Source of the DNA: an uncultured archaeon
GTDB taxonomy: Archaea; Nanobdellota; Nanobdellia; Pacearchaeales; GW2011-AR1
Direction: 5' to 3'
DNA: 64,000 nucleotides
Assembly (NCBI GenBank): GCA_902385625.1
Contig: CABMGE010000024.1
Span: forward strand, 124,001 to 188,000
Part shown: in pieces, positions 16,851 to 25,986 of the stretch
How the letters are laid out: the number at the start of each line of letters is the position of its first letter
How positions within the stretch are numbered: the first letter of the stretch is position 1
Notes under the pieces: model-generated
Database searches by the model: none
What the model saw: only the letters and a program-made list of their open reading frames with translations
Told to the model about the DNA's origin: nothing
Position numbers and translations under genes: made by a program

Positions 16851-18719
16851 TCTTTTCCAAGCCTCTTTGTAAGCTTCAATCATATTATCTGCAAAAATAT
16901 CCCATCCTAAATTCTTTTTAACAACTAGTGAAGCTGCTCTTGCATTTGTTAAAAATTCATTTTGATTTTTATAAACATTGATTAATTCATCTGAATAATT
17001 TGATGTTACTGTTCCAAGATTCCATTTTTTAACAACAGATGCAGCTCCGAGTTCTTCTGAAACAATAATTGGGTTTCCAGAACAAAGAAGTTCAAACGGA
17101 GCAAGCCATCCTCCTTGTTTTCCAATTGGAAATAATCCCACATTTGCAGCTTTGTACAAATCCCGAAGATCTTCTCTTCCAAGGTTTCCTGTAAATAAAA
17201 CATATTTTTCCAGTTTGTTTTTCTTTATGTAATCATTAATTTGTTTCATATATTCTTCATCAGAGGGTTTTCCAGCAATTACAAGTAAAACATTTGGAAT
17301 TGTTTCCTTGACTTTCTGAATTGTTTTTATTGACTCTAGTTGGTTTTTTTGCTCAGTTATCATTCCAGACTGAACAACAATGAATTTTTTATCTAAATTA
17401 AATTTCTTTATTGCATTCTCTTTTTTTCCACCTGAGAAAAATTCATGATTAACCCCATAATAAACAAGCCTTGGATTTTTTTTATATCTTGTAATGCATC
17501 TCTCTTTGTTAAATTCATCTGCAACACATATAATATCAACTGAACTTCTTATTATCTCTCGATCAAGATAGTTTCTGAGTTTATTGAGTATTTTAAGCCC
17601 GATTCCTGCATTAGGCCTGCTCCAAAGATTTGGAGGTTCATTTAGCATCCATACACATGGTTTTTTGCTTGGAAACAAAGTCCAGGTAACAGGAAAATTA
17701 TGGAAGTTGATTACATCATAGTGTTTTTTTAGTCTTTTGATTTCTTTTCTGTATATCTTGATAAATTGCAATATTTCCTTTGTACTTTTAAATCCAGGGG
17801 GCTCGAGATTTATATTGTGCTTTGGAATTATTATCTCGCTATTAATTAAAAGGTTTTCAACTTCTTTTGATTTTGAAAGCGCCAAAATATCATTTTTAAC
17901 TCCTTTTTTAGTAAGCCAGTTTGCAAGTTCTACAACAAGAAGTTCTGCCCCTCCAAAATATTTCATCTGAGTATGGACAATTAAGACTCTTGGATTATTT
18001 TTTCGAATCATTTCTTTTGAAAGATTATAATCCTCTTCTGTATTAACATTTACATAGTTCTTTGTTACATGATAAACATAGACTTTTTTTCCTTCATCAA
18101 TTGAAACTTGTATCCAGTCAACTAATTCTTTTTCTCCCCTGTTTGCATTTATAGGAGTTCTTTCAATATAATCAAGCATTTCATTTCTTATAATGCAGTG
18201 TCCAGTTCCTTTCAGTTTGTTTATTGGATCTCTTGGTTTTTCAATTTGTCTAAATACCCTGCCTTTTTCATTATACATTGCAGAATATGTTTTTCCAATG
18301 CTTAGTTTGTCTTCTTCAAATGTAACTCCGCATATTGCAAAGAGTTCTTCTTTTTTGAATTTTTTAATCATTCCTTTTAAATCAGGATTAACCAGCATTT
18401 CATCAGCAAGCATTAAAATAAAATCAGAACTTCCTATTTTTTCTCTTGCACACTCAATTGCATTAACAAGTCCTCTTTGCTCTTTTTGTACAACATAAGT
18501 TATCTTAATTCCTTTGAATTCATGTCCATAATGCCTGATTATATCCTCTTTTCTATAGCCTACAACAATTATAATTTCACTTACCTCTGCAGTTGCAGCA
18601 TGCTCTAAATTATACTCAATTAATGGTTTTTCAAATAACCTAAGCATGCTCTTATTTTTTTCTTTTGTAAGATGATTAAGTCTAGAACCTCTTCCGCCTG
18701 CTAAAATCAATGCTTTCAT
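16848..18719 (-). CDS. Nucleotidyltransferase-GT4 glycosyltransferase fusion
   Basis: The 623-residue protein joins two enzymes. Residues 1 to about 230 are a sugar-phosphate nucleotidyltransferase. They have LAGGRGSRL (6-14) for the NTP, a downstream Lys in KEKNKSML, VVGYRKEDI and LMLADEM as the metal-site Asp segment. From about residue 235 a GT4 glycosyltransferase begins (RVLIVHTQMKYFGGAELLVVEL) and runs through KFIVVQSGMITEQKNQ to VGLFPIGKQGGWLAPFELLCSGNP. The donor-making and donor-using activities could thus be linked in one chain. I see no break or frameshift at the junction. A TATA-like ATATATAAAT (18747-18758) precedes the start on the minus strand. Confidence 0.85.
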   Translation of the reverse strand: MKALILAGGRGSRLNHLTKEKNKSMLRLFEKPLIEYNLEHAATAEVSEIIIVVGYRKEDIIRHYGHEFKGIKITYVVQKEQRGLVNAIECAREKIGSSDFILMLADEMLVNPDLKGMIKKFKKEELFAICGVTFEEDKLSIGKTYSAMYNEKGRVFRQIEKPRDPINKLKGTGHCIIRNEMLDYIERTPINANRGEKELVDWIQVSIDEGKKVYVYHVTKNYVNVNTEEDYNLSKEMIRKNNPRVLIVHTQMKYFGGAELLVVELANWLTKKGVKNDILALSKSKEVENLLINSEIIIPKHNINLEPPGFKSTKEILQFIKIYRKEIKRLKKHYDVINFHNFPVTWTLFPSKKPCVWMLNEPPNLWSRPNAGIGLKILNKLRNYLDREIIRSSVDIICVADEFNKERCITRYKKNPRLVYYGVNHEFFSGGKKENAIKKFNLDKKFIVVQSGMITEQKNQLESIKTIQKVKETIPNVLLVIAGKPSDEEYMKQINDYIKKNKLEKYVLFTGNLGREDLRDLYKAANVGLFPIGKQGGWLAPFELLCSGNPIIVSEELGAASVVKKWNLGTVTSNYSDELINVYKNQNEFLTNARAASLVVKKNLGWDIFADNMIEAYKEAWKR

Positions 18720-18841
18720 CTAGTTTTTGGCGATTATTCTTATTTAAAACATTTATATATTCTGTATAGTATATCACAAAATATTCATTATCCTGTTAAT
18801 CGCGAAAACAGCAGGTTACCTAGTTTTATAGAATAAAAACC

Positions 18842-18849
18842 TATAAAAA
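18842..18849 (+). promoter_or_regulatory. TATA box for the 18871 GT39 gene
   Basis: TATAAAAA starts 29 nt before the ATG at 18871, predicting a leaderless transcript. Confidence 0.5.
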
Positions 18850-18870
18850 CCAGGATTTCTAGGATTTATT

Positions 18871-20457
18871 ATGGAAAAAGAAAAAGAGTCTGAAAAAAGG
18901 CTTGAAAAAAGAAAAGAGTCAATAATCAAATGGTTTAAAGATCCATATAATTTAACTCTTGTAGGAATTATTGTTTTTTCTATAGTAATTGAAATCTATT
19001 ATTTTATTTTAACTAAAAATCAGCCTCTTTGGTATGATGAAGCAGAATATATGTCAGGAGCACTTAACTGGTTAAAAGGAGTTCCATTTCATTTTAGTCC
19101 TCAAAGACCTGTTTTCTTTCATTTCTTAATTTTTTTATTAATGAGCATTGGTTTTAATGAAACAGCTATAAAATTTGCTCTTTCACTTCTTCCTGCAATC
19201 TTGCTTGTTCCTGTTACTTACTTTTTAGTAAAAGATATGTACAATAAAAAAATAGCACTTATCTCAAGTTTTATAATGGCATTTTTCTGGATGAATATTT
19301 TTTATTCAATGAGAGTTATGACTGATATGATTGGGCTATTATTTGGACTCCTTTCGTTTTACTGTTTTTGGCAAGGATATGTAAAGAAAAAAAGCAAATA
19401 CTATCTTTGGTTAATGGGTTTTTTTATCTCTCTTTCAACAATGATAAGGCTCATTGGAGTTCTCTACGGCCTAACTCTTGTTTTATATCTGCTTTTTACA
19501 GATAGATTAAAGTTTTTGAAAAACAAGGATTTATGGATTGCAGTCTTAATTGCAGTACTTACAACCTGTCCACTTTTAGTCTGGTATTATAATTATCATG
19601 GAAATGTACTTAGTTTGATTAGCAGTAATGTAGGAGGAAGCCATCTTGGAAGTACAGCAAACCCTATTGCCTGGAATCTCTTAAACTATATTCCAGCATA
19701 TCTTTATACAACTCTTCTAATCATGTTTTTCATTGGTCTATTTACACTTGTTGATCTTGTAATGGGCTTTGATATGTTCTTTAAAAGAAAAAGAAAAGAT
19801 CTTGATTCTGATTTCTTTACTATTCTCTCACTCTTGTTTGTGCTTGCATTCTTTATATTTTATTTTAGAGGAGCAGAAGACAGGTGGATGATTGCAATGG
19901 CACTTCCTCTTTTTGTATTTGCTGCAAAAGGAATAGTATTTGTTTCAGATATTATTGGAAAAAATATAAACAAATATCTAGGAGTTGCATTTATACTAAT
20001 AGTTTTAATTTTAGGTGCTTATGCCCATCTAACTTTTGCAAATACTCTTGTAGATGTTAAAAAAGACAGTTACCTTCAGGTAAAAGAAGCAGCACTCTGG
20101 ATAAAAGCAAATTCACAGCCAGGAGATATTATATTTTCAAATTCAATAACCCAGAATACTTATTATTCAGAAAGAGAAACAATTCCATTTGGTGAAAATG
20201 AAACTGAGTTTTGGGCAAGTGTAAAAGCTAAAAATCCAAGATATCTCGTTGCATCTGTGTTTGAAGCATATCCTGATTGGGCTACTGCAAATCCTTCAGA
20301 GAAGTTTAAAACAACAGTTCAGCCTGTTAATGCTTTCTTCCTGGATGCTGAACAAAAACAAGTTGCACTTGTAATCTATGAATTAAAAAGCCCAGCAACA
20401 ACTCCATTATTGCCTCCTGTAAGTTCAGGGAACAAGACAAATAGTAGTTCTAAATAA
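18871..20457 (+). CDS. GT39/PMT-like membrane glycosyltransferase
   Basis: The 528-residue multi-spanning protein has about ten hydrophobic segments between residues 30 and 400 and an extracytoplasmic C-terminal domain of about 110 residues. Near the first loop, LWYDEAEYMSGALNWLKGVP has the acidic DE pair typical of GT-C enzymes (PMT/ArnT group), and FSPQRPVFFHFL follows. Such enzymes use polyprenyl-phosphate sugars outside the membrane to glycosylate lipids or proteins. A Ser/Thr/Asn-rich tail ends the protein. It is the only plus-strand gene of the N-glycosylation block. Confidence 0.8.
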   Translation: MEKEKESEKRLEKRKESIIKWFKDPYNLTLVGIIVFSIVIEIYYFILTKNQPLWYDEAEYMSGALNWLKGVPFHFSPQRPVFFHFLIFLLMSIGFNETAIKFALSLLPAILLVPVTYFLVKDMYNKKIALISSFIMAFFWMNIFYSMRVMTDMIGLLFGLLSFYCFWQGYVKKKSKYYLWLMGFFISLSTMIRLIGVLYGLTLVLYLLFTDRLKFLKNKDLWIAVLIAVLTTCPLLVWYYNYHGNVLSLISSNVGGSHLGSTANPIAWNLLNYIPAYLYTTLLIMFFIGLFTLVDLVMGFDMFFKRKRKDLDSDFFTILSLLFVLAFFIFYFRGAEDRWMIAMALPLFVFAAKGIVFVSDIIGKNINKYLGVAFILIVLILGAYAHLTFANTLVDVKKDSYLQVKEAALWIKANSQPGDIIFSNSITQNTYYSERETIPFGENETEFWASVKAKNPRYLVASVFEAYPDWATANPSEKFKTTVQPVNAFFLDAEQKQVALVIYELKSPATTPLLPPVSSGNKTNSSSK

Positions 20458-20473
20458 TTTTCTTAATGGTTTA

Positions 20474-21385
20474 TCAAAAAAGCTTTCCCTTAACAATTTT
20501 AAGATAATATTTCATTCTTTTTAATCCTCCTGATATGTTTCTATCAGGATATTTATAATCTTTCCAAGGAGTTTCTTTGAGATACTTCCAATAAATCGAT
20601 TTATATGGAGAAGGATCAAGAAAATACCAGGGTTTTATAAAACCTGCATAATGAATTATATTTGGTGCTTTGGTTATTTCAGATAGATTATCATTCTCAT
20701 AATTTGGAGGCCTGATTACCTTAAGATACTTAAAATAAAACAGCCTTGTTATTGTATTCCATTTTGGAGTAAGTTCTTTCCACTTATCAACAAGAATTGC
20801 ATTAAGCCCATCCTGGTCTGCATATTGTATTTTTTCAGGATATGTTTTAATATAATCAATTGCTTTTTTTGAGATATTTTCTTTTTTCCATTTTTTGCAG
20901 TTAATTAGTATTACTCCTGCATTAAAATAATGTTTTTCTAACGGAATTCCAAGTACTTTTTTTCTTTCATTTGACCCTCCTGGATCTTTTACAGCAAATA
21001 AAATATTATCTTCAAATTTTGTATCATAAAGTTGTTTTATATCCCCTAAAACAACAAGGTCTGCATCAATATACAAAATCTTTTCAGATTTCATATTATC
21101 CACTAAATAAAATCTGTAATATGTTTCAATACTAATATGTCGATAAGCTTTTAGCCCTTTTAGGTATTTTTGATCAGGTTTTATATAAACTATCTGTGCC
21201 TTGAACTTACTAATTATAGAGTTTAACTTTTTCTTGTTTTCATCTGATATTCCTCCATCCATTAAAAATACTTTAATTTTTTGAGGACACGAGCAGTTGG
21301 AAAGAAGAGAATAAATCATTACTCCAAGATGCTGGCTAAATGAGTCATTTGAAGCACATCCAATATTAATTAATTCTCCTGCCAT
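20474..21385 (-). CDS. GT8-family glycosyltransferase
   Basis: This 303-residue GT8 enzyme is soluble, of the galactosyl/glucosyltransferase (LgtC-like) type. The metal-binding DxD lies in ILYIDADLVVLGDI, and HYFNAGVILINCKKWK is the GT8 acceptor-site signature. ADQDGLNAIL and NIIHYAGFIKPW are also diagnostic. It is retaining and uses UDP-sugars (family knowledge). The start codon overlaps the stop of the upstream GT2 gene as TAATG, so expression is coupled. It probably extends the lipid-linked glycan. Confidence 0.88.
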   Translation of the reverse strand: MAGELINIGCASNDSFSQHLGVMIYSLLSNCSCPQKIKVFLMDGGISDENKKKLNSIISKFKAQIVYIKPDQKYLKGLKAYRHISIETYYRFYLVDNMKSEKILYIDADLVVLGDIKQLYDTKFEDNILFAVKDPGGSNERKKVLGIPLEKHYFNAGVILINCKKWKKENISKKAIDYIKTYPEKIQYADQDGLNAILVDKWKELTPKWNTITRLFYFKYLKVIRPPNYENDNLSEITKAPNIIHYAGFIKPWYFLDPSPYKSIYWKYLKETPWKDYKYPDRNISGGLKRMKYYLKIVKGKLF

Positions 21386-22098
21386 TATTTTTTAATAATT
21401 CCAAGTCTGTGTTTAAAAATAAGCCAGATCATTTTAAAGCCAATAAATACAGTTCGTTTAAAGTCTCCTGTTGCAGAAGATACTCCAACACGTCTAAGAT
21501 ATTTAATTGGAATCTCAATATAAGTTATATTGTTTCTTACAACCTGCAGCATCATATCTGGATTAAATTCCATGCCTGTAATTACAAATTTATCTTTTAT
21601 TTTATTATAAGCATCTTTTTTTATCATTCTGTAAGTGCATCCTACATCTGAAAGATGTGATGTGTTAAATAATACTTCAATAAGTTTTGCAACAGCATAA
21701 TTTCCCCATTTTAAAAACCAGCCCATATTTGCACCCTCTCCAATCATAATAGAGGTTGTTCTTGTGCCAAAAATAACATCAATATTATCAGAATAAGCTA
21801 AAAATTTGATAATATCATTTGGATCAAATGTTCCATCTGGTTCAGTCATAATTATTATATCTCCCTTTGCCTCTTTTAGTGCTCTTCTATATCCATGTCC
21901 AAATCCTTGTTTTTCTTCAAGAAAATACTTTGCCTTTGTTTTTTTGATTTCTTCTTTTGTTCCAGGAGCTGCATTATTGTCAACAGCAATTACCTCATCT
22001 ACATAGCCTGTTTTAAAAAAATCATCAATGCACTTTCTTATTGAGTTTTTTTCATTGTAAGTAGAAAATACAACTGAAACCTTTTTTCCTTTCCACAT
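21385..22098 (-). CDS. GT2 glycosyltransferase, DPM1/DPG-synthase type
   Basis: The 237-residue GT-A enzyme has VVFSTYNEKNSIRKCI, DEVIAVDNNAAPGT and IIIMTEPDGTFDP, where the Asp of the DxD-like motif binds metal and donor. KFVITGMEFNPDMML and the C-terminal IPIKYLRRVGVSSATGDF match dolichyl-phosphate mannose/glucose synthases. It probably makes a polyprenyl-phosphate sugar that the nearby GT39 enzymes use. It lies 2 nt downstream of the GT39-like gene 22101-23801 on the same strand, fitting a donor-synthase/GT-C pair. Confidence 0.85.
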   Translation of the reverse strand: MWKGKKVSVVFSTYNEKNSIRKCIDDFFKTGYVDEVIAVDNNAAPGTKEEIKKTKAKYFLEEKQGFGHGYRRALKEAKGDIIIMTEPDGTFDPNDIIKFLAYSDNIDVIFGTRTTSIMIGEGANMGWFLKWGNYAVAKLIEVLFNTSHLSDVGCTYRMIKKDAYNKIKDKFVITGMEFNPDMMLQVVRNNITYIEIPIKYLRRVGVSSATGDFKRTVFIGFKMIWLIFKHRLGIIKK

Positions 22099-22100
22099 AT

Positions 22101-23801
22101 TTAGTTTTCCTCCAGATTTTTTAGGTTATAAATGTAAAAATCCCCGATTTTCTTTTCAGGAACATTGTCATTAAACTGGTGATATAAAATTATATAAGAA
22201 GCTTTATTTAAATCCTCTTTTGTAGGATTAATTCCATAAAATGAAGTTCCAGAGAAAAGCTCTTTTGGCCAGAAAAAAGAATCATCCATTGTAGGATTTT
22301 CAAAGCTTTTTACAATATACTCTTTTAAGTGAGCTGCTGAAAAATCAAGTTCAGGCTTGTTGTTTTCATTAACATAGAATTTCCTATTGCTATAATATCC
22401 AATTGCCTTTGGAACTATAATTGTGTCTTCTGGCCCTGTTCTTTCTTCTAAATACTTTGCAGCTTCTTTTATATGGGAATTATGCATAAGAAGCCCAAGG
22501 TCAAAATAAAAAGAATAGCTAAGACTTAGTGCAATAAGCATTAAAACAAAAATTTCTTTTCTTTTGCTGCTTTTAGCAAGGAACACTAGTACTAATGGAA
22601 TTGAGCATAGGATATTAATAATAAAATCAGGAAGATTTGTTGCTTTTATAAGTCCGTTTGTAGCATAAAGTGTTAATTGAGGCCTAAGCAGTATTAACAG
22701 TAAAAGACAGAGTAAAAAACTTATAACCGATACTGAAATTATTTCTTTTTTAGAAAGTCTTGTTTTGCTAAAAATATCACATATAAAAATAGAAATTAAA
22801 ATTGAAAGTCCAGGAAACATGCTCATAAAATATCTTGGATATCCATATGCAGGTCTTGCAACAATAACAAAAAATGCAAGAATTGAAAGTACATAGATCA
22901 TAAGAACCCTTATTGTAAAATTCTTTTCTTTAAAAAAGTAAAAAAATGCAAGGAACATAAGAATTGTTGCAGGAAAAGTAAATAGTCTTGTGAATTGGCT
23001 TATATTAAGTAAAAAGCTTCCAACATATATTATAAAATTATTAAACTGTTCAGCTCCAAAACTCACATTATGCGAGATAAATGCAAAAAAGTAATTTCCA
23101 GGAAGATAAACCATGCTGTATATTGCCCAGATTAAAGTAAAACTAATAACTGCAATAACTCCCATGACAATATAGGATTTTATTCCTTTTCTAAGATCAC
23201 GATTAAATAGAAAATAAACTCCTGTTAAAAAATAAACCATAAGTGCAATTGGATATCTGTTTGCAAGTCCAAAAAATAAAAAAATACCAGCAAGAACCAA
23301 AGAGTACATTGTTTTTTCCTTGTAATTCAGGCATATAAAATAAACAAATCCAAAAACAAAAAAAGCAGATAATACATCAATATCAATAAGTACAGAAGAT
23401 GAAAAAATATAATAATTAATAAGAAAAAATGCAGAAGATATAATTCCAATCATTTTTCCTCTTTCTCCTCCAATTATCTTTTTTCCAAAGAAAAATATCA
23501 TAAGTGCGCATAAAAATGAAAAAATAATGTTTATGCTTCGAGCAGCAGTTTCACTAACTGAAATTGTAAATAAGCCTGCAAGCAAATGAATATACATTGG
23601 AGGATGAACTAAAAAAATATCAGTAGGCTGCTGTTCAGAATGATAATATATTGGATAGCCTGTGTCTTTTATTGCAATTGCAGGTTTTATAAATTCAGTT
23701 TCCTCGCCTGAAAAATCATGGTTAAGATACATTACTCTTATTGCAATTCCAAATAATACAAGTATTATTAAAAAAATAAGGAGTAGCTTTCTTTTTTCCA
23801 T
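22101..23801 (-). CDS. GT39/PMT-like membrane glycosyltransferase
   Basis: The 566-residue integral membrane protein has about 11-12 hydrophobic segments. It has the GT-C first-loop acidic motif FSGEETEFIKPAIAI and the sequence HPPMYIHLLAG that is common in PMT_2 enzymes. The C-terminal ~120 residues are extracytoplasmic (KEAAKYLEERTGPEDTIIV). It probably transfers a sugar from a polyprenyl-phosphate carrier to a glycan or protein outside the membrane. It is transcribed just ahead of a polyprenyl-phosphate sugar synthase-like GT2 gene. Confidence 0.8.
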   Translation of the reverse strand: MEKRKLLLIFLIILVLFGIAIRVMYLNHDFSGEETEFIKPAIAIKDTGYPIYYHSEQQPTDIFLVHPPMYIHLLAGLFTISVSETAARSINIIFSFLCALMIFFFGKKIIGGERGKMIGIISSAFFLINYYIFSSSVLIDIDVLSAFFVFGFVYFICLNYKEKTMYSLVLAGIFLFFGLANRYPIALMVYFLTGVYFLFNRDLRKGIKSYIVMGVIAVISFTLIWAIYSMVYLPGNYFFAFISHNVSFGAEQFNNFIIYVGSFLLNISQFTRLFTFPATILMFLAFFYFFKEKNFTIRVLMIYVLSILAFFVIVARPAYGYPRYFMSMFPGLSILISIFICDIFSKTRLSKKEIISVSVISFLLCLLLLILLRPQLTLYATNGLIKATNLPDFIINILCSIPLVLVFLAKSSKRKEIFVLMLIALSLSYSFYFDLGLLMHNSHIKEAAKYLEERTGPEDTIIVPKAIGYYSNRKFYVNENNKPELDFSAAHLKEYIVKSFENPTMDDSFFWPKELFSGTSFYGINPTKEDLNKASYIILYHQFNDNVPEKKIGDFYIYNLKNLEEN

Positions 23802-23844
23802 ATAAATTAGGGATTTTATTTAAAAAGTTTTTAGTTGTTTTTAT

Positions 23845-23960
23845 CTTGTAAGGCAATTTTTTATTTGTGAAGCAATTTATTTGTTTTATTTTGTTGTTTT
23901 GACTAACAATTCGAAATTTACTTTCAAATTGTTAGCTATCTTTACTTGCGAAGCAATCTA
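23845..23960. repeat. Three imperfect short repeats around a hairpin
   Basis: Related 15-16 bp units occur at 23845-23859 (CTTGTAAGGCAATTT), 23864-23879 (TTTGTGAAGCAATTTA) and 23945-23960 (CTTGCGAAGCAATCTA). The last can itself fold as TTGC-GAA-GCAA. A hairpin lies between copies two and three. The region is downstream of the GT2 gene and upstream of the GT39 gene. Confidence 0.5.
23903..23935. terminator. Intergenic hairpin after the ALG5-like GT2 gene
   Basis: CTAACAATT / AATTGTTAG pairs over 9 bp, then GAAA / TTTC over 4 bp after a single mismatch, closing a 5-nt loop. It starts 23 nt after the minus-strand GT2 stop codon and could be a terminator. Confidence 0.5.
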
Positions 23961-24743
23961 TTGATTTATTAGCCAGTCTCCAAGCCTTAAAATGAACTTA
24001 ACTGGCCTTAATATAGGTTCGAAAAAAGAGTTTATTAATCTTAGCCTCACAACTCCAAGAAACATCTGAATTGGTATTCTAGTAACACTTAATTTTGATT
24101 CTGCTTTGTCTTCCCATATTGTAGGACACTCTTTTACCTTAAACTTTCTTTTTTTGCATAAATACAATAAATTAACATCAAATGCCCATTGTGTCAGGTT
24201 TATGTCATTTACAATGCTTGAAATTACCTCTCTTTTGAAAAGTTTTGCACCACACTGTGTATCGCGGTAATTCATTAAAAATAAAGACCTTACAATAAAA
24301 TTAAATCCCATGCTATAGACTTTTCTAAGTATGCTTTGTTTTGTTTTAATTGTGCTTCCAGAAATCCATCTTGAGGCAATTATTCCATCAAGCTTTCCAA
24401 TATTCTTAACAAGGTCATAAAAAGCCTCAGGAGGAGTAGCCATATCAGCATCAACAAAACCAATTAAATCATTATCTCTTTTTAGAGCATCTAAAAAACC
24501 CTGTCTTATTGCAAATCCTTTTCCACCTTCTTTGAAATTAAGATATCTTATTTCCTTGTATTTCTTAGAATAGCTTTTTACAATTTCCTCTGTCTTGTCC
24601 TTTGTATTATTTATAACAACAAGAATTTCAAAATCTAGATGTTTCTTCTTTTTAACTTCCTTAAAATAAGCACCATATTCTTTTAAAGTATTTCCAATTC
24701 TTCTCTCTTCATTATATGCTGGAATTACTATGCTAACTTTCAT
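23958..24743 (-). CDS. GT2 glycosyltransferase, ALG5-like dolichyl-phosphate glucosyltransferase type
   Basis: The 261-residue GT-A enzyme begins with VSIVIPAYNEERRI. LIGFVDADMATPPEAF holds the DxD metal site, and DGIIASRW and RDTQCGAKLFKREV match ALG5/DPG-synthase proteins. Those make dolichyl-phosphate-glucose on the cytoplasmic side. A C-terminal hydrophobic/amphipathic stretch (MFLGVVRLRLINSFF) probably holds it at the membrane. It lies 4 nt downstream of the flippase gene and likely works in the same glycan pathway. Confidence 0.87.
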   Translation of the reverse strand: MKVSIVIPAYNEERRIGNTLKEYGAYFKEVKKKKHLDFEILVVINNTKDKTEEIVKSYSKKYKEIRYLNFKEGGKGFAIRQGFLDALKRDNDLIGFVDADMATPPEAFYDLVKNIGKLDGIIASRWISGSTIKTKQSILRKVYSMGFNFIVRSLFLMNYRDTQCGAKLFKREVISSIVNDINLTQWAFDVNLLYLCKKRKFKVKECPTIWEDKAESKLSVTRIPIQMFLGVVRLRLINSFFEPILRPVKFILRLGDWLINQ

Positions 24744-24747
24744 TTTT

Positions 24748-25986
24748 CTACTTTCTAATCAGTATTACACTGGCTATAAATATTATGATAGTTGAAATCA
24801 TAAATGAAATACTGAATAATTCAAGGCTTGAATTAGTGTAAAACATAACAAGCAGTTCAAGTATAAACAGAAGTGCAAGTATAATTGAGTGAACAAGCCT
24901 GAATTTGTTTATTGATATTTTATAGAGTATAAATATATTAAGAAGAGACAGAACACTAAATGCAGTTGCAACGTAAATTAGTATGTTTGCAGCTCCAAGA
25001 TATCTTGCTCCAAATAATATCTTAATTATTAGTTCTGGAAAAAATCCAAATATTAAAAGTGCACAAATACACATAAACCCTACTGCAAGATAGGTCTTTT
25101 TTATAACTCCTCGGCTTTTGCCTCCTGATTCATATTTTTCAGAACTTATTGGAAACATTGCATTTCCAACAGCAGAAGTTCCAAAAAGAATTATTTTTCC
25201 AAGTAAAGAAACAATTGCATACTTTCCAGCGGTCTCAGGATCAAAAAATATTTTTACAAATATAACATCAACACTATACATTAGAACAATCATTAGAATT
25301 GCAAGAACAGTTGGAAGATTGTCTCTTGAAAAAATATGAACTTTTTCTTTTATCTCTTTTGAATAAAGTATTTCCTTGATAAATGGAAATACAAGGAAAA
25401 ATGAAATAACAGTTCCTATAATAAATCCAAGTATTGCTCCATATACGCGAAACCCAATTAAGACAAGTATTATTGCAATTAGAAGTTTTGAAAGGCATGA
25501 AATTACATAATTCCAGCCCCATGTATTGAATTTTTTCATTCCCTGGAGTATTCCAATTGGTATTGGAGAAATAAATGCAATAAACAGGAAAACTCCTGTA
25601 AGTGCAAGTAAGTAAAATGAAATATTAAGGGATTTTGAAAGATAAATAGATGCTATTAAAAAAATAACATAAATTACAAGGCTGATAACCAAAGTCTCTT
25701 TTATTAAATAATTAAAAACTCCTTTTATTCTTCCATACTCTTTTTTGACTTTGTATTTCGTAGTGTGTTTTGAAACAAGTGTTTGTATTGAAAGTGTTGG
25801 AACACTAAAAATATAAATAAGATTTGCAAGAACTGCAAATATTCCATAGCTGGCAGGCCCTAGCATTCGAGCCATGCTAAAATGGAAAATATAGTTTATT
25901 ACATTTCCAATATTAATTAAAATCATAAGAATAAGGCTTCCAATAAAAAGTTCGCTTTTAACAGTGCTCTTTATTTTTTCTATCAT
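24748..25986 (-). CDS. Wzx-like polysaccharide/oligosaccharide flippase
   Basis: The 412-residue protein is almost entirely hydrophobic, with about 12 predicted membrane segments, as expected for the MOP/polysaccharide-synthase flippases. The first segment includes NVINYIFHFSMARMLGPASYG, a typical start of the family (residues about 25-45). It would move lipid-linked oligosaccharide across the membrane before AglB transfers it. Its start overlaps the stop of the GPT/MraY-type gene as ATGA, so the glycan initiator and flippase are translationally coupled. Confidence 0.85.
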   Translation of the reverse strand: MIEKIKSTVKSELFIGSLILMILINIGNVINYIFHFSMARMLGPASYGIFAVLANLIYIFSVPTLSIQTLVSKHTTKYKVKKEYGRIKGVFNYLIKETLVISLVIYVIFLIASIYLSKSLNISFYLLALTGVFLFIAFISPIPIGILQGMKKFNTWGWNYVISCLSKLLIAIILVLIGFRVYGAILGFIIGTVISFFLVFPFIKEILYSKEIKEKVHIFSRDNLPTVLAILMIVLMYSVDVIFVKIFFDPETAGKYAIVSLLGKIILFGTSAVGNAMFPISSEKYESGGKSRGVIKKTYLAVGFMCICALLIFGFFPELIIKILFGARYLGAANILIYVATAFSVLSLLNIFILYKISINKFRLVHSIILALLFILELLVMFYTNSSLELFSISFMISTIIIFIASVILIRK

